A DNA stretch of 15,430 nt from positions 1 through 15,430 of the forward strand of contig CAKTUS010000061.1 of the NCBI GenBank assembly GCA_934621485.1, in the 5' to 3' direction. The notes beneath the pieces are model-generated. The model ran no database searches. It was not told the DNA's origin and saw only the letters and a program-made list of their open reading frames with translations. Position 1 is the stretch's first letter. Each line of letters starts with the position of its first letter. The DNA comes from an uncultured Clostridia bacterium. Lineage in GTDB: Bacteria; Bacillota; Clostridia; Christensenellales; Aristaeellaceae. Positions 1-7,299 of this stretch are shown here, in pieces. Both the position numbers and the translations under genes were made by a program.

Positions 1-479
1 TGCAGTACTTTGTGGACCTGGACAAGAACATTGCCCAGTACACCAAGAGCGGCTCCGGCCCCTCCAAGAAGGTGGGCCTGGGCGAGTGCGTCATCGGCAT
101 CGGTTTCCTGCATGATGGCATCACCCAGATTTTGATGGGCTATGACAACATCGCTCTGGTCATTCCTGAAGAAGGCACCAGCTTCGAAATCGGCGCTACC
201 GCCATCTTCAAGGGCGCCAAGCATTCCAACGCTGCCAAGCTGTGGATCGAGTATGCTCTGAGCCCCGAGTGCGTGAACCTGGCCAAGGAGAACGAGAGCT
301 ATCAGTTCCTGGTCATCGACAATGCCGAGCAGCCCAAGGAAGCCGCTGAGTTTGGTCTGGATCCCGACAACGTGATCGATTACGACTTTGAAGACGCCAA
401 GGCCAACACCTCCAAGTACGTTGAGGACTTCTTTAACGCTCTGGGCGCTGCTGCGGACGATCGTTTCAAGACGGAATAA
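1..479 (+). CDS. ABC transporter solute-binding protein, C-terminal part (AfuA/FbpA-like), 5' end outside window
   Basis: This is the C-terminal portion (about 158 residues, read from base 3) of an extracellular solute-binding protein of the Fe3+/anion class (COG1840-like). It would capture the ligand outside the membrane and deliver it to the permease encoded next. Visible family features are a GIGFLHDG segment (about bases 96-119), a PEEGT segment (165-179), then 'GATAIFKGAKHSNAAKLWIEYALS', the helix pattern usual near the end of these proteins. The signal peptide and N-lobe lie outside the window. The paired tyrosines that bind iron in classic FbpA are not seen in this part, so ferric iron is not assured; the HD plus EEG pattern recalls hexose-phosphate-binding AfuA. 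The gene ends in TAA at 477-479 and is followed after 86 bases by the permease, with a hairpin between. Family call is firm, substrate is not. Confidence 0.88.
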   Translation, partial: QYFVDLDKNIAQYTKSGSGPSKKVGLGECVIGIGFLHDGITQILMGYDNIALVIPEEGTSFEIGATAIFKGAKHSNAAKLWIEYALSPECVNLAKENESYQFLVIDNAEQPKEAAEFGLDPDNVIDYDFEDAKANTSKYVEDFFNALGAAADDRFKTE

Positions 480-504
480 TCTGCGCAAAAGCAAGAAAAC
501 ATCG

Positions 505-525
505 GGGGCGGCGTTACGCCGCCCC
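505..525 (+). repeat. Intercistronic GC hairpin between binding protein and permease genes
   Basis: A perfect 9-bp inverted repeat (505-513 with 517-525) closes a three-base TTA loop. No T tract follows, so it is unlikely to be an efficient terminator. In ABC importer operons such hairpins commonly protect the 3' end of the binding-protein mRNA or partly stop transcription, so that binding protein is made in excess over membrane components. That role here is inference. Confidence 0.7.
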
Positions 526-565
526 TGAATTGGCTTGACCAGCAAATTTTGAAGGGGGCTAGGCA

Positions 566-2317
566 ATGCAGTTGGACAAGGCGCAAAGCGCAAGGCTGGA
601 TCGCAAAAAGCTGTTCGGCGACCCCGTTATGGTGTCCACCATTGTGGTTTTGCTCATTTTCCTTTCGCTATTCATACTGTATCCCTTGCTGGTGCTGCTG
701 GTGGACAGCATTGCCAGCGACGGCAGGTTTACCCTGGACGTATTCAAACGGGTGCTGAACATGGGCACCTTCCGCAAGGCGTTTTCCAATACGCTGGTGC
801 TGGGCTTTATCGTGGGCATCGGCTCTACGGTGCTGGGCCTGCTGTTTGCTTATGTGGATGTGTACGTGCGTGTGCGCTCCCGCATTGTGAAAAAGCTGTT
901 CGATGTGGTCAGCATGCTGCCCGTGGTTTCTCCCCCCTTTGTGCTCAGCTTGAGCATGATTCTGCTTTTCGGCCGCTCAGGCCTCATTACCCGCAGCCTG
1001 CTGGGAATCTATGACTCCGATATTTATGGCCTGCAGGGCATTGCCATTGTGCAGACGCTCACCTTTTTCCCGGTGTGCTACATGATGCTCAAGGGCCTTC
1101 TGAAAAACATCGACCCCTCTCTGGAGGAGGCCAGCCGCGACATGGGCGCCAGCCGCTGGAAGGTGTTTACTACCGTAACCCTTCCGCTGATGCTGCCCGG
1201 CCTGGGCAACGCTTTCCTGGTCACGTTCATCGAGTCCGTGGCCGATTTTGCCAACCCCATGATGATTGGCGGCAGCTACGATACCCTGGCCACCACCATT
1301 TATCTGCAAGTGACCGGCGCCTACGACAAGGCCGGCGCCAGCGCCATGGCTGTGGTGCTGCTGAGCCTGACCCTGGTGCTGTTTCTCATTCAGAAGTACT
1401 ATTTGGAAAAGCGCACTTACGCCACCCTCACCGGCAAGGCCAGCCGGGCGCGCATGCTCATCAGCGACAAGAGCGTTACCGTGCCCCTGACCATTCTGTG
1501 CAGTCTGGTCAGCGTGTTTGTCATTTTGATGTACATCAGCGTTCCGTTCGGCGCGCTGTTCAAGCTGTGGGGCCGCAATTACAGCCTGGTGTGGGATCAC
1601 TTCGCCTACATCTTTAAGTATGGCGGCATGAAGGCTTTCCGCGATTCCTTCATCCTCAGCCTGATTGCTTCGCCCATTACGGCGCTGCTTTCCATGATTA
1701 TCAGCTACCTGGTGGTGAAAAAGAAGTTCAAAACCAAGGGCCTGATTGAGTTTGTGAGCATGCTGGCCATGGCCGTGCCCGGCACGGTGCTGGGCGTGGG
1801 CTACATTCGCGGCTTTGCCAATGGCGTATTCAAAACCGGCTTTTTGCAGGGCATTTACGGCACGGGCCTGATTCTGGTCATCGTGTTTGTGGTGCGCAGC
1901 CTGCCGGTGGGCACCCGCAGCGGCATTTCCGCCCTGCGGCAGATTGACAAATCCATCGAGGAAAGCGCCTACGACCTGGGCGCTGGCAGCGGCAAGGTGT
2001 TTGCCTCCGTTACCCTGCCCCTCATCAAGGACAGCTTCCTCAGCGGTTTGGTAACCACCTTTGTGCGCTCCATCACCGCCATCAGCGCTATCATTCTGCT
2101 GGTAACGCCCCAATTCCTGCTCATTACCACTCAGATTAACGAATTTGCCGAAAAGGGCAAGTATGGCGAAGCCTGCGCCTACGCAACCATTTTGATTCTC
2201 ATCGTGTATGCGTCCATTCTGCTGATGAATCTGGCGATGAAATTCTTTGGCACCAGCCGCAAGCTGGAAGACAAGCCCCAAAAGCGCCGGGTCAAAGCTG
2301 AGACCGCCGCGCAGTAA
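566..2317 (+). CDS. ABC transporter permease, fused two-domain type (AfuB/FbpB-like)
   Basis: A 583-residue integral membrane protein that would form the whole translocation channel, because it carries two binding-protein-dependent permease domains in one chain. The evidence is two EAA loops, which contact the ATPase: EEASRDMGASRWKVF at about residues 187-201 and EESAYDLGAGSGKVF at about 465-479, each followed by the conserved 'TLPL'. About twelve hydrophobic segments are visible (for example 22-48, 74-100, 112-134, 302-326, 362-384, 396-414, 433-445, 538-558). The C-terminus is a short basic tail. ATG 566 is chosen because a GGGGG-rich ribosome site (552-557) precedes it at good spacing. The fused architecture is typical of Fe3+/hexose-phosphate (FbpB, AfuB) and thiamine (ThiP) systems. 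It lies 22 bases before the ATPase gene, clearly one operon. Confidence 0.93.
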   Translation: MQLDKAQSARLDRKKLFGDPVMVSTIVVLLIFLSLFILYPLLVLLVDSIASDGRFTLDVFKRVLNMGTFRKAFSNTLVLGFIVGIGSTVLGLLFAYVDVYVRVRSRIVKKLFDVVSMLPVVSPPFVLSLSMILLFGRSGLITRSLLGIYDSDIYGLQGIAIVQTLTFFPVCYMMLKGLLKNIDPSLEEASRDMGASRWKVFTTVTLPLMLPGLGNAFLVTFIESVADFANPMMIGGSYDTLATTIYLQVTGAYDKAGASAMAVVLLSLTLVLFLIQKYYLEKRTYATLTGKASRARMLISDKSVTVPLTILCSLVSVFVILMYISVPFGALFKLWGRNYSLVWDHFAYIFKYGGMKAFRDSFILSLIASPITALLSMIISYLVVKKKFKTKGLIEFVSMLAMAVPGTVLGVGYIRGFANGVFKTGFLQGIYGTGLILVIVFVVRSLPVGTRSGISALRQIDKSIEESAYDLGAGSGKVFASVTLPLIKDSFLSGLVTTFVRSITAISAIILLVTPQFLLITTQINEFAEKGKYGEACAYATILILIVYASILLMNLAMKFFGTSRKLEDKPQKRRVKAETAAQ

Positions 2318-2339
2318 AACCAGTTAGGAGGTTATCCAC

Positions 2340-3422
2340 ATGGCAAAGGACAGCAAGGGCGTCCGCCTGGATCATATTTCCAAAATCTACAAAGACCCCA
2401 AGACCGGCAAGGATTTTTACGCCGTGCATGATGTAAGCCTGGATATTGTTCCCGGCAGCTTTGTAACGCTGCTGGGCCCCTCCGGCTGCGGCAAAACCAC
2501 CACCCTGCGCATGATTGCCGGCTTTGAAAGCCCGGATGAAGGCGAAATTTACCTGGGCGAGGAGCCCATTAACGAGCTGACCCCCAACAAGCGCGACACG
2601 GCCATGGTATTCCAGAGCTACGCGCTGTTTCCTCATTACAATGTGTTTGACAACGTGGCCTATGGCCTGAAGCTGCGCAAGGTGCCCAAGGATGAAATCG
2701 AGCGCCGTGTGAAGGACATTTTGGAACTGGTGGAAATGGGCGGCATGGAAGGCCGTATGACCAATCAGCTATCCGGCGGCCAGCAGCAGCGCGTAGCGCT
2801 GGCCCGCGCCCTGGTGGTGGAGCCTGGCGTGCTGCTGTTTGATGAACCGCTGTCCAACCTGGACGCCAAGCTGCGCGTGACCATGCGCACCGAAATTCGC
2901 CGTATTCAGCAAAAGCTGGGCATTACCGCCATCTATGTTACCCATGATCAGTCGGAGGCCATGTCCATCTCCGACCAAATTATCATTATGAAAAAGGGCG
3001 TTATTGCCCAAATGGGCAGCCCTAAGAACATCTACTATCATCCTGTGGATGAATTTGTGGCTGATTTTATTGGCGAAGCCAACTTCATTCGTGGCAAGGT
3101 AAAGCAGATGGACACCCAGTGCGATTGCGTGGTGGATGTGATGGGACGCGAGGTAACCGTGGAAACCGATACGGCCCGTAAGGCCGACGACGATGCGGAA
3201 ATCGTGCTGCGCCCAGAGGCCATTCGCATTGGCGAAAGCGGCATGCTGCCCTGCACGGTGGAATTGAGCTGCTTCATGGGCAGTTACCAGAACTACCATG
3301 TACGCCTGTCTGACGGCACGCTGGTGAAAATCAGTGATAACTGCCCCATTAACAAGCGCGTGTTTGAGATGGGAGAGGAAGCCTTTATCAGCTTTGATAA
3401 GGACTGCGCCCATCTGCTGTAA
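2340..3422 (+). CDS. ABC transporter ATP-binding protein (FbpC/PotA-like)
   Basis: A 360-residue cytoplasmic ATPase that powers the importer. Motifs in order: Walker A GPSGCGKT (46-53), Q-loop Gln92, ABC signature LSGGQQQR (144-151), Walker B VLLFDEP with catalytic Glu169 (164-170), D-loop SNLDAK, and switch His202 in YVTHDQSEA. A C-terminal TOBE-type regulatory domain follows (about 285-358; it includes 'RPEAIRIGE'), which is typical of Fbp/Pot/Afu and CUT1 importers. Length matches the family. The start ATG 2340 sits eight bases after a perfect AGGAGG (2326-2331). It is the last gene of the importer operon; transcription ends at the hairpin at 3528-3558. Substrate cannot be told from the ATPase alone, so no gene symbol is given. 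Confidence 0.95.
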   Translation: MAKDSKGVRLDHISKIYKDPKTGKDFYAVHDVSLDIVPGSFVTLLGPSGCGKTTTLRMIAGFESPDEGEIYLGEEPINELTPNKRDTAMVFQSYALFPHYNVFDNVAYGLKLRKVPKDEIERRVKDILELVEMGGMEGRMTNQLSGGQQQRVALARALVVEPGVLLFDEPLSNLDAKLRVTMRTEIRRIQQKLGITAIYVTHDQSEAMSISDQIIIMKKGVIAQMGSPKNIYYHPVDEFVADFIGEANFIRGKVKQMDTQCDCVVDVMGREVTVETDTARKADDDAEIVLRPEAIRIGESGMLPCTVELSCFMGSYQNYHVRLSDGTLVKISDNCPINKRVFEMGEEAFISFDKDCAHLL

Positions 3423-3527
3423 CCCAAAGCGGAAAGCCTGCCTCCGGCCGGCTGCAGAGCGCTGAAAAGGGGCTCTGCCGTAAAGCCCCGCCAGGAGGCG
3501 GCGCCTCCACCTTTTCAACATGCAAAG
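3423..3527. other. GC-rich convergent intergenic region with nested inverted repeats
   Basis: No gene is seen. The stretch holds overlapping, mutually exclusive hairpins: 3454-3460 with 3472-3478 (7 bp, GCAGAGC/GCTCTGC), 3469-3474 with 3484-3489 (6 bp, GGGGCT/AGCCCC), and 3494-3499 with 3503-3508 (6 bp, GGAGGC/GCCTCC). The style (GGGGCTnTGCC ... AAAGCCCC) resembles the stretch at 7240-7300, so both may be copies or relatives of a dispersed intergenic repeat. This is inference. Confidence 0.5.
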
Positions 3528-3558
3528 AAAGGGCGGCCGAGTCATTCGGCCGCCCTTT
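3528..3558. terminator. Bidirectional intrinsic terminator between convergent operons
   Basis: A perfect 13-bp stem (3528-3540 with 3546-3558) with a five-base GTCAT loop, A-rich on the left arm and T-rich on the right arm. It serves the ABC importer operon on plus and the CvpA-family gene on minus, whose stop codon is only 16 bases away. The T tracts are short (TTT then G, or TTTCTTT on minus), but the stem is very stable. Confidence 0.88.
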
Positions 3559-3574
3559 GTGTGCTAAAAAACTC

Positions 3575-4288
3575 CTACAGCTTTCGATTCATAATGGAAA
3601 TAATCAGGTTTCCGTTTTCAAAGATTTGGGCCAGGGCGCTCTGCTGGGTAAGCTGGCGAAATTCCGGAATGGGCACCACGCTTTCCAGCAACGGCAGCAC
3701 AGTAAAGATGGCAAAGCACAGCACCACGCCCAGCAGCAGGCCGAACAGGCCGCCGGCCAGCCAGTCCAGATGCTTGAGAACGGGAAAACGAAAAACCGCC
3801 CGCAGCAGGTTTACCAGCAGCGTTGTAAGCAAAAAGCACACGGCAAAGCACACCAGGAAACACAATACATTGATGCTGACGGAAAGCACGGTTTGGTTTA
3901 CATAGTCGCCCACATTGGTGGCCAGGTTGCCCAGGGGACTGAATACCTGCTGCTCCAGATTGTGCTGAAGCAGCGTGTCAATCGGGGCAGGCAAATTGGC
4001 TCGCTGAATGACGGATTGAATGGCGCTTTGGCTCAACGAGCTCACCGCCTGGCTGGAAAGATCCAAATCGCCAAGCAAACTGCCGGAATCGGTATAAGTG
4101 CTGATGAAACGGGTAATGGCGGTATTGGCGCTGAGTACATCCGCCAGGTGGGGAAACAGCAAAAAAGAACCGGCAAAACTCACCAACCCGCCCGCCAGGT
4201 TCAGAACGGACTGAATGAAGCCGCGGTAAAACCCCCACAGCACGCATAGGCCAATGATTACCAGAATCACGATATCCACAATATTCAA
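3575..4288 (-). CDS. CvpA family membrane protein
   Basis: A 237-residue protein with about four membrane segments. The N-terminus 'DIVILVIIGLCVLWGFYRGF' followed by a second hydrophobic stretch (LNLAGGLVSFAGSFLLF) is the signature of the CvpA (colicin V production) family. Two more hydrophobic segments lie in the C-terminal half, after a polar 90-residue stretch that is longer than in short CvpA proteins. The frame is open upstream to 4525, but that part overlaps the neighbouring gene and looks non-coding. I choose TTG 4288 (4286-4288), because the CvpA homology begins there and a GGGGAGG site lies nine bases upstream, in the 32-base gap after the DUF5711-like gene. CvpA proteins are tied to envelope homeostasis and, in enterobacteria, to bile-salt and colicin V phenotypes. 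The function here is unproven. Confidence 0.83.
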   Translation of the reverse strand: MNIVDIVILVIIGLCVLWGFYRGFIQSVLNLAGGLVSFAGSFLLFPHLADVLSANTAITRFISTYTDSGSLLGDLDLSSQAVSSLSQSAIQSVIQRANLPAPIDTLLQHNLEQQVFSPLGNLATNVGDYVNQTVLSVSINVLCFLVCFAVCFLLTTLLVNLLRAVFRFPVLKHLDWLAGGLFGLLLGVVLCFAIFTVLPLLESVVPIPEFRQLTQQSALAQIFENGNLIISIMNRKL

Positions 4289-4320
4289 CAGGTTTTGCCT
4301 CCCCTCGTCAGGGCCGCAGG

Positions 4321-5457
4321 TTAGTTCAGGGTGTGAATGACCTGCGGCAGGGTAATCACATACACCTCTTCTCCGCAGGCGATAACCGCCTTTCCGCTGG
4401 TCAGGACGCCGATTAGCTGGGTGCACTTGCCTTCCACAGGCAGCTCGTAGGTAGAAAACCGGCTGTCGTTTTGCCCGGCCCGGTAAAGTGTGCCTTTGGA
4501 AAAGGCGTATACGGTTTTGTTCCATACGGCTGCGCCGATGCAGGTATCTGGCAGGCTGTAGCGTTTGTCGCGGCTGCCGGAAATCAGCCGCAGCTCATGC
4601 AGGTCAAACAGGTTTTCGGTTTGAGAGGTGGGCGCAAACAGCAGCAGCGCATCGCCGCGCTCAGGCACTTCGCTGGCCAGGTAGCGCCAGCCGTATACCA
4701 GCACGCTGGCGGCGGTGTCCTCTGTGCCCCGGTCGTTGAAGGTGAGCATTTTACGGGTGTTAATCACCCGAAGCTTGCTGTTTTCATAGACCACCGCATA
4801 GGTGATGGGTTCGCCCAGCGAAACCTCGCCCGTGTTCATTTTGCCTACTTCAAAGGTGTTGAGAATGGTGTTGGAAGCCGTGCCAAACACATCCAGCGCC
4901 AGGGTCCACATGTATTCGCCGTTTTTGCCGTAAAAGCCCACGTCCAGCAAAATCAGACCGGCATAGGCATCGGCTTCCTCATCCATGTGGGCACCGGTAT
5001 GGTCCTTTACCAGCAGGCGGGGCGAGGACGTTTCCCCCACCACGGCGGCCACATACTGTGCGCCTGCACGGGCAAACTGCACTTCTTCGCCCAGGTTGTC
5101 GTTGTAGGTTGAGTTGCCGTTTTGGTCCAGGATGTAAATGGTGCTGCCCACCCAGGCCGCTACCACGGTATCGCTGGCGTCGTATCCGGCGTTGGCGCCG
5201 ATTTGGAAGGACCAGCGCACCGCGCCCGTATCGCTCATGCAGTGAATACTCAGCCCGTCGTAGTACAGCACATTCCGGCCAAAGGGCTTGACCGTGTCGC
5301 TGTAGGGGCAGGGCAGCAGAGAAGCCGTAACGCCGGTGGCGGGCTTAGCGGTAAACAGGCGGATGCCGCCCCACACCAGCAGGCCGAGAACGACCAAAAG
5401 CGCAAACAAAAGCGCAAACGCCCGTGAACGGCTCATTTTGGGTTTCACTCTCTGCAT
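4321..5457 (-). CDS. Membrane-anchored extracytoplasmic protein, DUF5711-like (beta-propeller type)
   Basis: A 378-residue protein with a basic N-terminus (MQRVKPKMSRSR), one membrane segment at about residues 13-31, and then a long extracytoplasmic part; the positive-inside rule gives N-in, C-out. The outer part is rich in short beta-strand repeats of the kind 'AVRWSFQIG', 'TIYILDQNGN', 'GTLYRAGQ' and 'EVYVITLP', which suggests a degenerate WD40/PQQ-like propeller. I recognise it as resembling the DUF5711 family, whose function is unknown. ATG 5457 is preceded by AAGGGAG at good spacing. The promoter is at 5550-5578, and the CvpA gene follows after 32 bases, so the two are co-transcribed. 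No catalytic motif is seen; a sensor, scaffold or envelope role is possible. Confidence 0.8.
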   Translation of the reverse strand: MQRVKPKMSRSRAFALLFALLVVLGLLVWGGIRLFTAKPATGVTASLLPCPYSDTVKPFGRNVLYYDGLSIHCMSDTGAVRWSFQIGANAGYDASDTVVAAWVGSTIYILDQNGNSTYNDNLGEEVQFARAGAQYVAAVVGETSSPRLLVKDHTGAHMDEEADAYAGLILLDVGFYGKNGEYMWTLALDVFGTASNTILNTFEVGKMNTGEVSLGEPITYAVVYENSKLRVINTRKMLTFNDRGTEDTAASVLVYGWRYLASEVPERGDALLLFAPTSQTENLFDLHELRLISGSRDKRYSLPDTCIGAAVWNKTVYAFSKGTLYRAGQNDSRFSTYELPVEGKCTQLIGVLTSGKAVIACGEEVYVITLPQVIHTLN

Positions 5458-5473
5458 AACGGCTCCCTTTTAC

Positions 5474-5502
5474 CGCCGTACCTTCATGATAACGATACGG
5501 CG
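5474..5502 (-). repeat. Hairpin in the 5' leader of the DUF5711-like gene
   Basis: A 7-bp inverted repeat (5474-5480 with 5496-5502, CGCCGTA/TACGGCG) with a 15-base loop sits between the predicted transcription start (near 5543) and the ribosome site. There is no T tract. It could stabilise the leader or be neutral. Confidence 0.45.
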
Positions 5503-5549
5503 CTGACATTTATTGCGGCACGCGAAAAAAAGGCATGCTGCTCCTTTCC

Positions 5550-5578
5550 ATTATAGCCGTTTTCCCTCAAGGGCGCAA
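5550..5578 (-). promoter_or_regulatory. Promoter for the DUF5711-like/CvpA operon
   Basis: On minus, -35 TTGCGC (5573-5578), a 17-bp spacer and a perfect -10 TATAAT (5550-5555). Transcription would start near 5543 and give a leader of about 85 bases. The same -35 hexamer is used by the MATE operon promoter at 10213-10240. Confidence 0.7.
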
Positions 5579-5613
5579 GACGCGTGTTTTAGCTTTCCGT
5601 GCCATTTTCAGGC

Positions 5614-5641
5614 TTGCAATCCCCGCAAAGCAGAGTATAAT
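5614..5641 (+). promoter_or_regulatory. Promoter for the plus-strand MATE gene
   Basis: -35 TTGCAA (5614-5619), a 16-bp spacer and a perfect -10 TATAAT (5636-5641). The predicted start of transcription, near 5648, leaves too little leader for the ATG at 5657 and so supports ATG 5693 as the MATE start. It is arranged back to back with the minus promoter at 5550-5578, with 35 bases between their -35 boxes. Confidence 0.77.
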
Positions 5642-5692
5642 CGAAAGGACTGCCGTATGAGGGGCGGCCTAGCAAATGCAGGAGACGGAAAC

Positions 5693-7042
5693 ATGCGGGA
5701 ACAAGCGACGCGGATGACGGAGGGCAGCGTTTGGCGGCACATTGTGCGCTTTGCCCTGCCGGTGTTTTGGGGAAATCTGTTTCAACAGCTATACAATGTA
5801 GTGGACTCGCTGGTGGTGGGCAACTTTTTGGGCAGCGACGCCCTGGCTGCGGTAGGTTCGTCCGGCAGCCTGATTTTTTTGTTTGTCGGGCTGTTCAGCG
5901 GTATTTTTACCGGGGCCAGCGTGGTCATTTCCCGCTATTTTGGCGCAAAGGACGATGAAGGGGTCAGCACGGCCGTTCACACCACGGTGGCTTTCGGTCT
6001 TGTTTCCGGCGTGCTGATTACCGCCGCGGGCACGCTGCTTTCGCCGCATATGCTGCGATTGCTGGGTACGCCGGAAAACGTGATGCCCAATTCGCTGCTG
6101 TACTTTCGTACCTACTTTTACGGCGCGGTTTTTGTGGTGCTCTACAATACGGCCAACGGTATTTTTCAGGCGGTGGGCGACAGCAAGCATCCGCTGTATT
6201 ACCTGCTGATGAGCTCCTTTATCAACGTAGCGCTGGATCTGGTGTTTGTGGCGCTTTTGGGCATGGGCGTGGACGGAGCGGCCCTGGCCACCGTTATTTC
6301 TCAGGCGGTAAGCGCCTTGCTCGGCATCCGGCGGCTGATGACGGCCACCGGGCCCTATCGGGTGTGGGTGCGGAAAATTCGCTTTGATATGCCCATGCTG
6401 CGGCGGGTGCTTACCATGGGGATTCCTTCCGGAATCCAAAACTCCATCATTTCCATTGCCAATCTGGTGGTGCAGTCCAGCATCAATGTGTATGGCTCCA
6501 TGGCTATGGCGGGCTGCGGCTCTTACTCCAAAATCGAGGGCTTTGCTTTTTTGCCTATCAATTGCTTTGCACTGGCTCTTTCCACCTTTATCGGTCAAAA
6601 CCTGGGAGCCAAGGAGTACGGCCGGGCCCGGCAGGGAGCGCGCTTTGGCGTCTTTTCCTGCTTTCTGTTGGCTGAGAGCGTAGGTCTTTTGGTCAATCTG
6701 TTTGCCCCGCAGCTGATTTCCCTGTTTAACAGCGATCCTCAGGTGGTGGCCTACGGCGTTCAGGAAGCGCGCATTATTACCCTGTTTTATGGCCTGCTGG
6801 CGTTTTCCCATGCGGTAGCGGGTGTGATGCGCGGCGCAGGGAGAGCCATTGTGCCCATGCTGGTCATGATGGTATGCTGGTGCGTGATTCGCGTGAGTTA
6901 TATCACATTGGTGGCCCGTGCTTCCGGCAATATTCGTCTGGTTTTCTGGGCATATCCTCTCACCTGGAGCCTTAGCTCCATCACCTTCCTCATTTATTAC
7001 CTCAAGGCCGACTGGCCCCATTATCTGGACAATAAGGGATGA
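5693..7042 (+). CDS. MATE family efflux transporter (first of three)
   Basis: A 449-residue, twelve-segment exporter of the multidrug and toxic compound extrusion superfamily, expected to expel cationic drugs or metabolites in exchange for Na+ or H+. The N-terminus 'MTEGSVWRHIVRFALPVFWGNLFQQLYNVVDSLVVG' is the classic MATE opening for the Clostridia/DinF-NorM-like group. The second half repeats the theme after about residue 225 ('MGIPSGIQNSIISIANLVVQ'), with 'GQNLGAKEYGRARQGAR' matching the first-half 'FGAKDDEGVSTAV'. Longer starts exist at 5513 and 5657. I choose ATG 5693 because GGAG (5681-5684) lies eight bases upstream, the family homology starts there, and the promoter at 5614-5641 would leave only a few leader bases before 5657. 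Substrate unknown. Confidence 0.92.
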   Translation: MREQATRMTEGSVWRHIVRFALPVFWGNLFQQLYNVVDSLVVGNFLGSDALAAVGSSGSLIFLFVGLFSGIFTGASVVISRYFGAKDDEGVSTAVHTTVAFGLVSGVLITAAGTLLSPHMLRLLGTPENVMPNSLLYFRTYFYGAVFVVLYNTANGIFQAVGDSKHPLYYLLMSSFINVALDLVFVALLGMGVDGAALATVISQAVSALLGIRRLMTATGPYRVWVRKIRFDMPMLRRVLTMGIPSGIQNSIISIANLVVQSSINVYGSMAMAGCGSYSKIEGFAFLPINCFALALSTFIGQNLGAKEYGRARQGARFGVFSCFLLAESVGLLVNLFAPQLISLFNSDPQVVAYGVQEARIITLFYGLLAFSHAVAGVMRGAGRAIVPMLVMMVCWCVIRVSYITLVARASGNIRLVFWAYPLTWSLSSITFLIYYLKADWPHYLDNKG

Positions 7043-7058
7043 GTCTCTGCTTTTTGAA

Positions 7059-7102
7059 AAAAGGGCGCTGGGTTTTCAACGCAGAAAACCCAACGCCCTT
7101 TT
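7059..7102. terminator. Bidirectional intrinsic terminator between convergent MATE genes
   Basis: A 19-base stem (7059-7077 with 7084-7102) with a single C-A mismatch (7068/7093) and a six-base loop. The arms begin AAAAGGGCG and end CGCCCTTTT, giving a T run on plus, and six T on minus from the A run at 7057-7062. It lies 16 bases after the plus MATE stop. On minus it would end the two-gene MATE operon after a 3' untranslated region of about 240 bases. Confidence 0.85.
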
Positions 7103-7299
7103 GCTGTTTGCCAGTTTAACATGGCTGATATCAAACGGGCCTCGCACTTGATTATGGCTGGGACAGAGAGCCCTTGCTTACGCAGAGCTATGATGCGCCT
7201 TTCATGCGAAAACAGAAGCATCGCTTCCGCATCCGCAACGCGAGCCTGGGATCAGGGGCTGTGCCCTTGGTCGGGGGTGGAGGGGGCAGAAAGCCCCTC
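7103..7299. other. Intergenic stretch with GC-rich hairpins; possible dispersed repeat
   Basis: No gene can be supported. The right part (about 7240-7300) has GGGGCTGTGCCC and a hairpin GGGGC-AGAAA-GCCCC (7283-7297) whose outer arms extend to the MATE stop codon at 7300. A short hairpin GAAGC-ATC-GCTTC lies at 7215-7227. The style is that of intergenic repeats common in Clostridia genomes and partly matches 3454-3510. A weak helix-turn-helix-like reading on minus (about 7130-7221) is discussed under findings. Confidence 0.45.

Noticed and set aside
977..2281. A 434-residue frame antisense to the permease gene
   Set aside because: It is Gln/His/Gly/Ala-rich, the typical shadow of a GC-biased gene read backwards; no motif and no ribosome site.
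3557..4249. A 230-residue frame antisense to the CvpA gene
   Set aside because: It begins inside the terminator, and its Gln/Gly/Lys-rich composition reflects the complement of the real gene.
5510..5536. An eight-codon leader ORF on minus (MPFFRVPQ) with AAGGAG just upstream
   Set aside because: The predicted transcription start (near 5543) falls inside or after its ribosome site, and the spacing of four bases is short; no attenuation structure follows it.
5789..7021. A 410-residue frame antisense to the first MATE gene
   Set aside because: His/Gln/Lys-rich shadow composition, with the true gene firmly identified on the other strand.
7021..7221. A 66-residue reading frame on minus between the convergent MATE genes
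   Set aside because: It runs through the intrinsic terminator and into the neighbouring gene, has a weak ribosome site, and only its first third resembles a helix-turn-helix. Kept as a finding, not as a gene.
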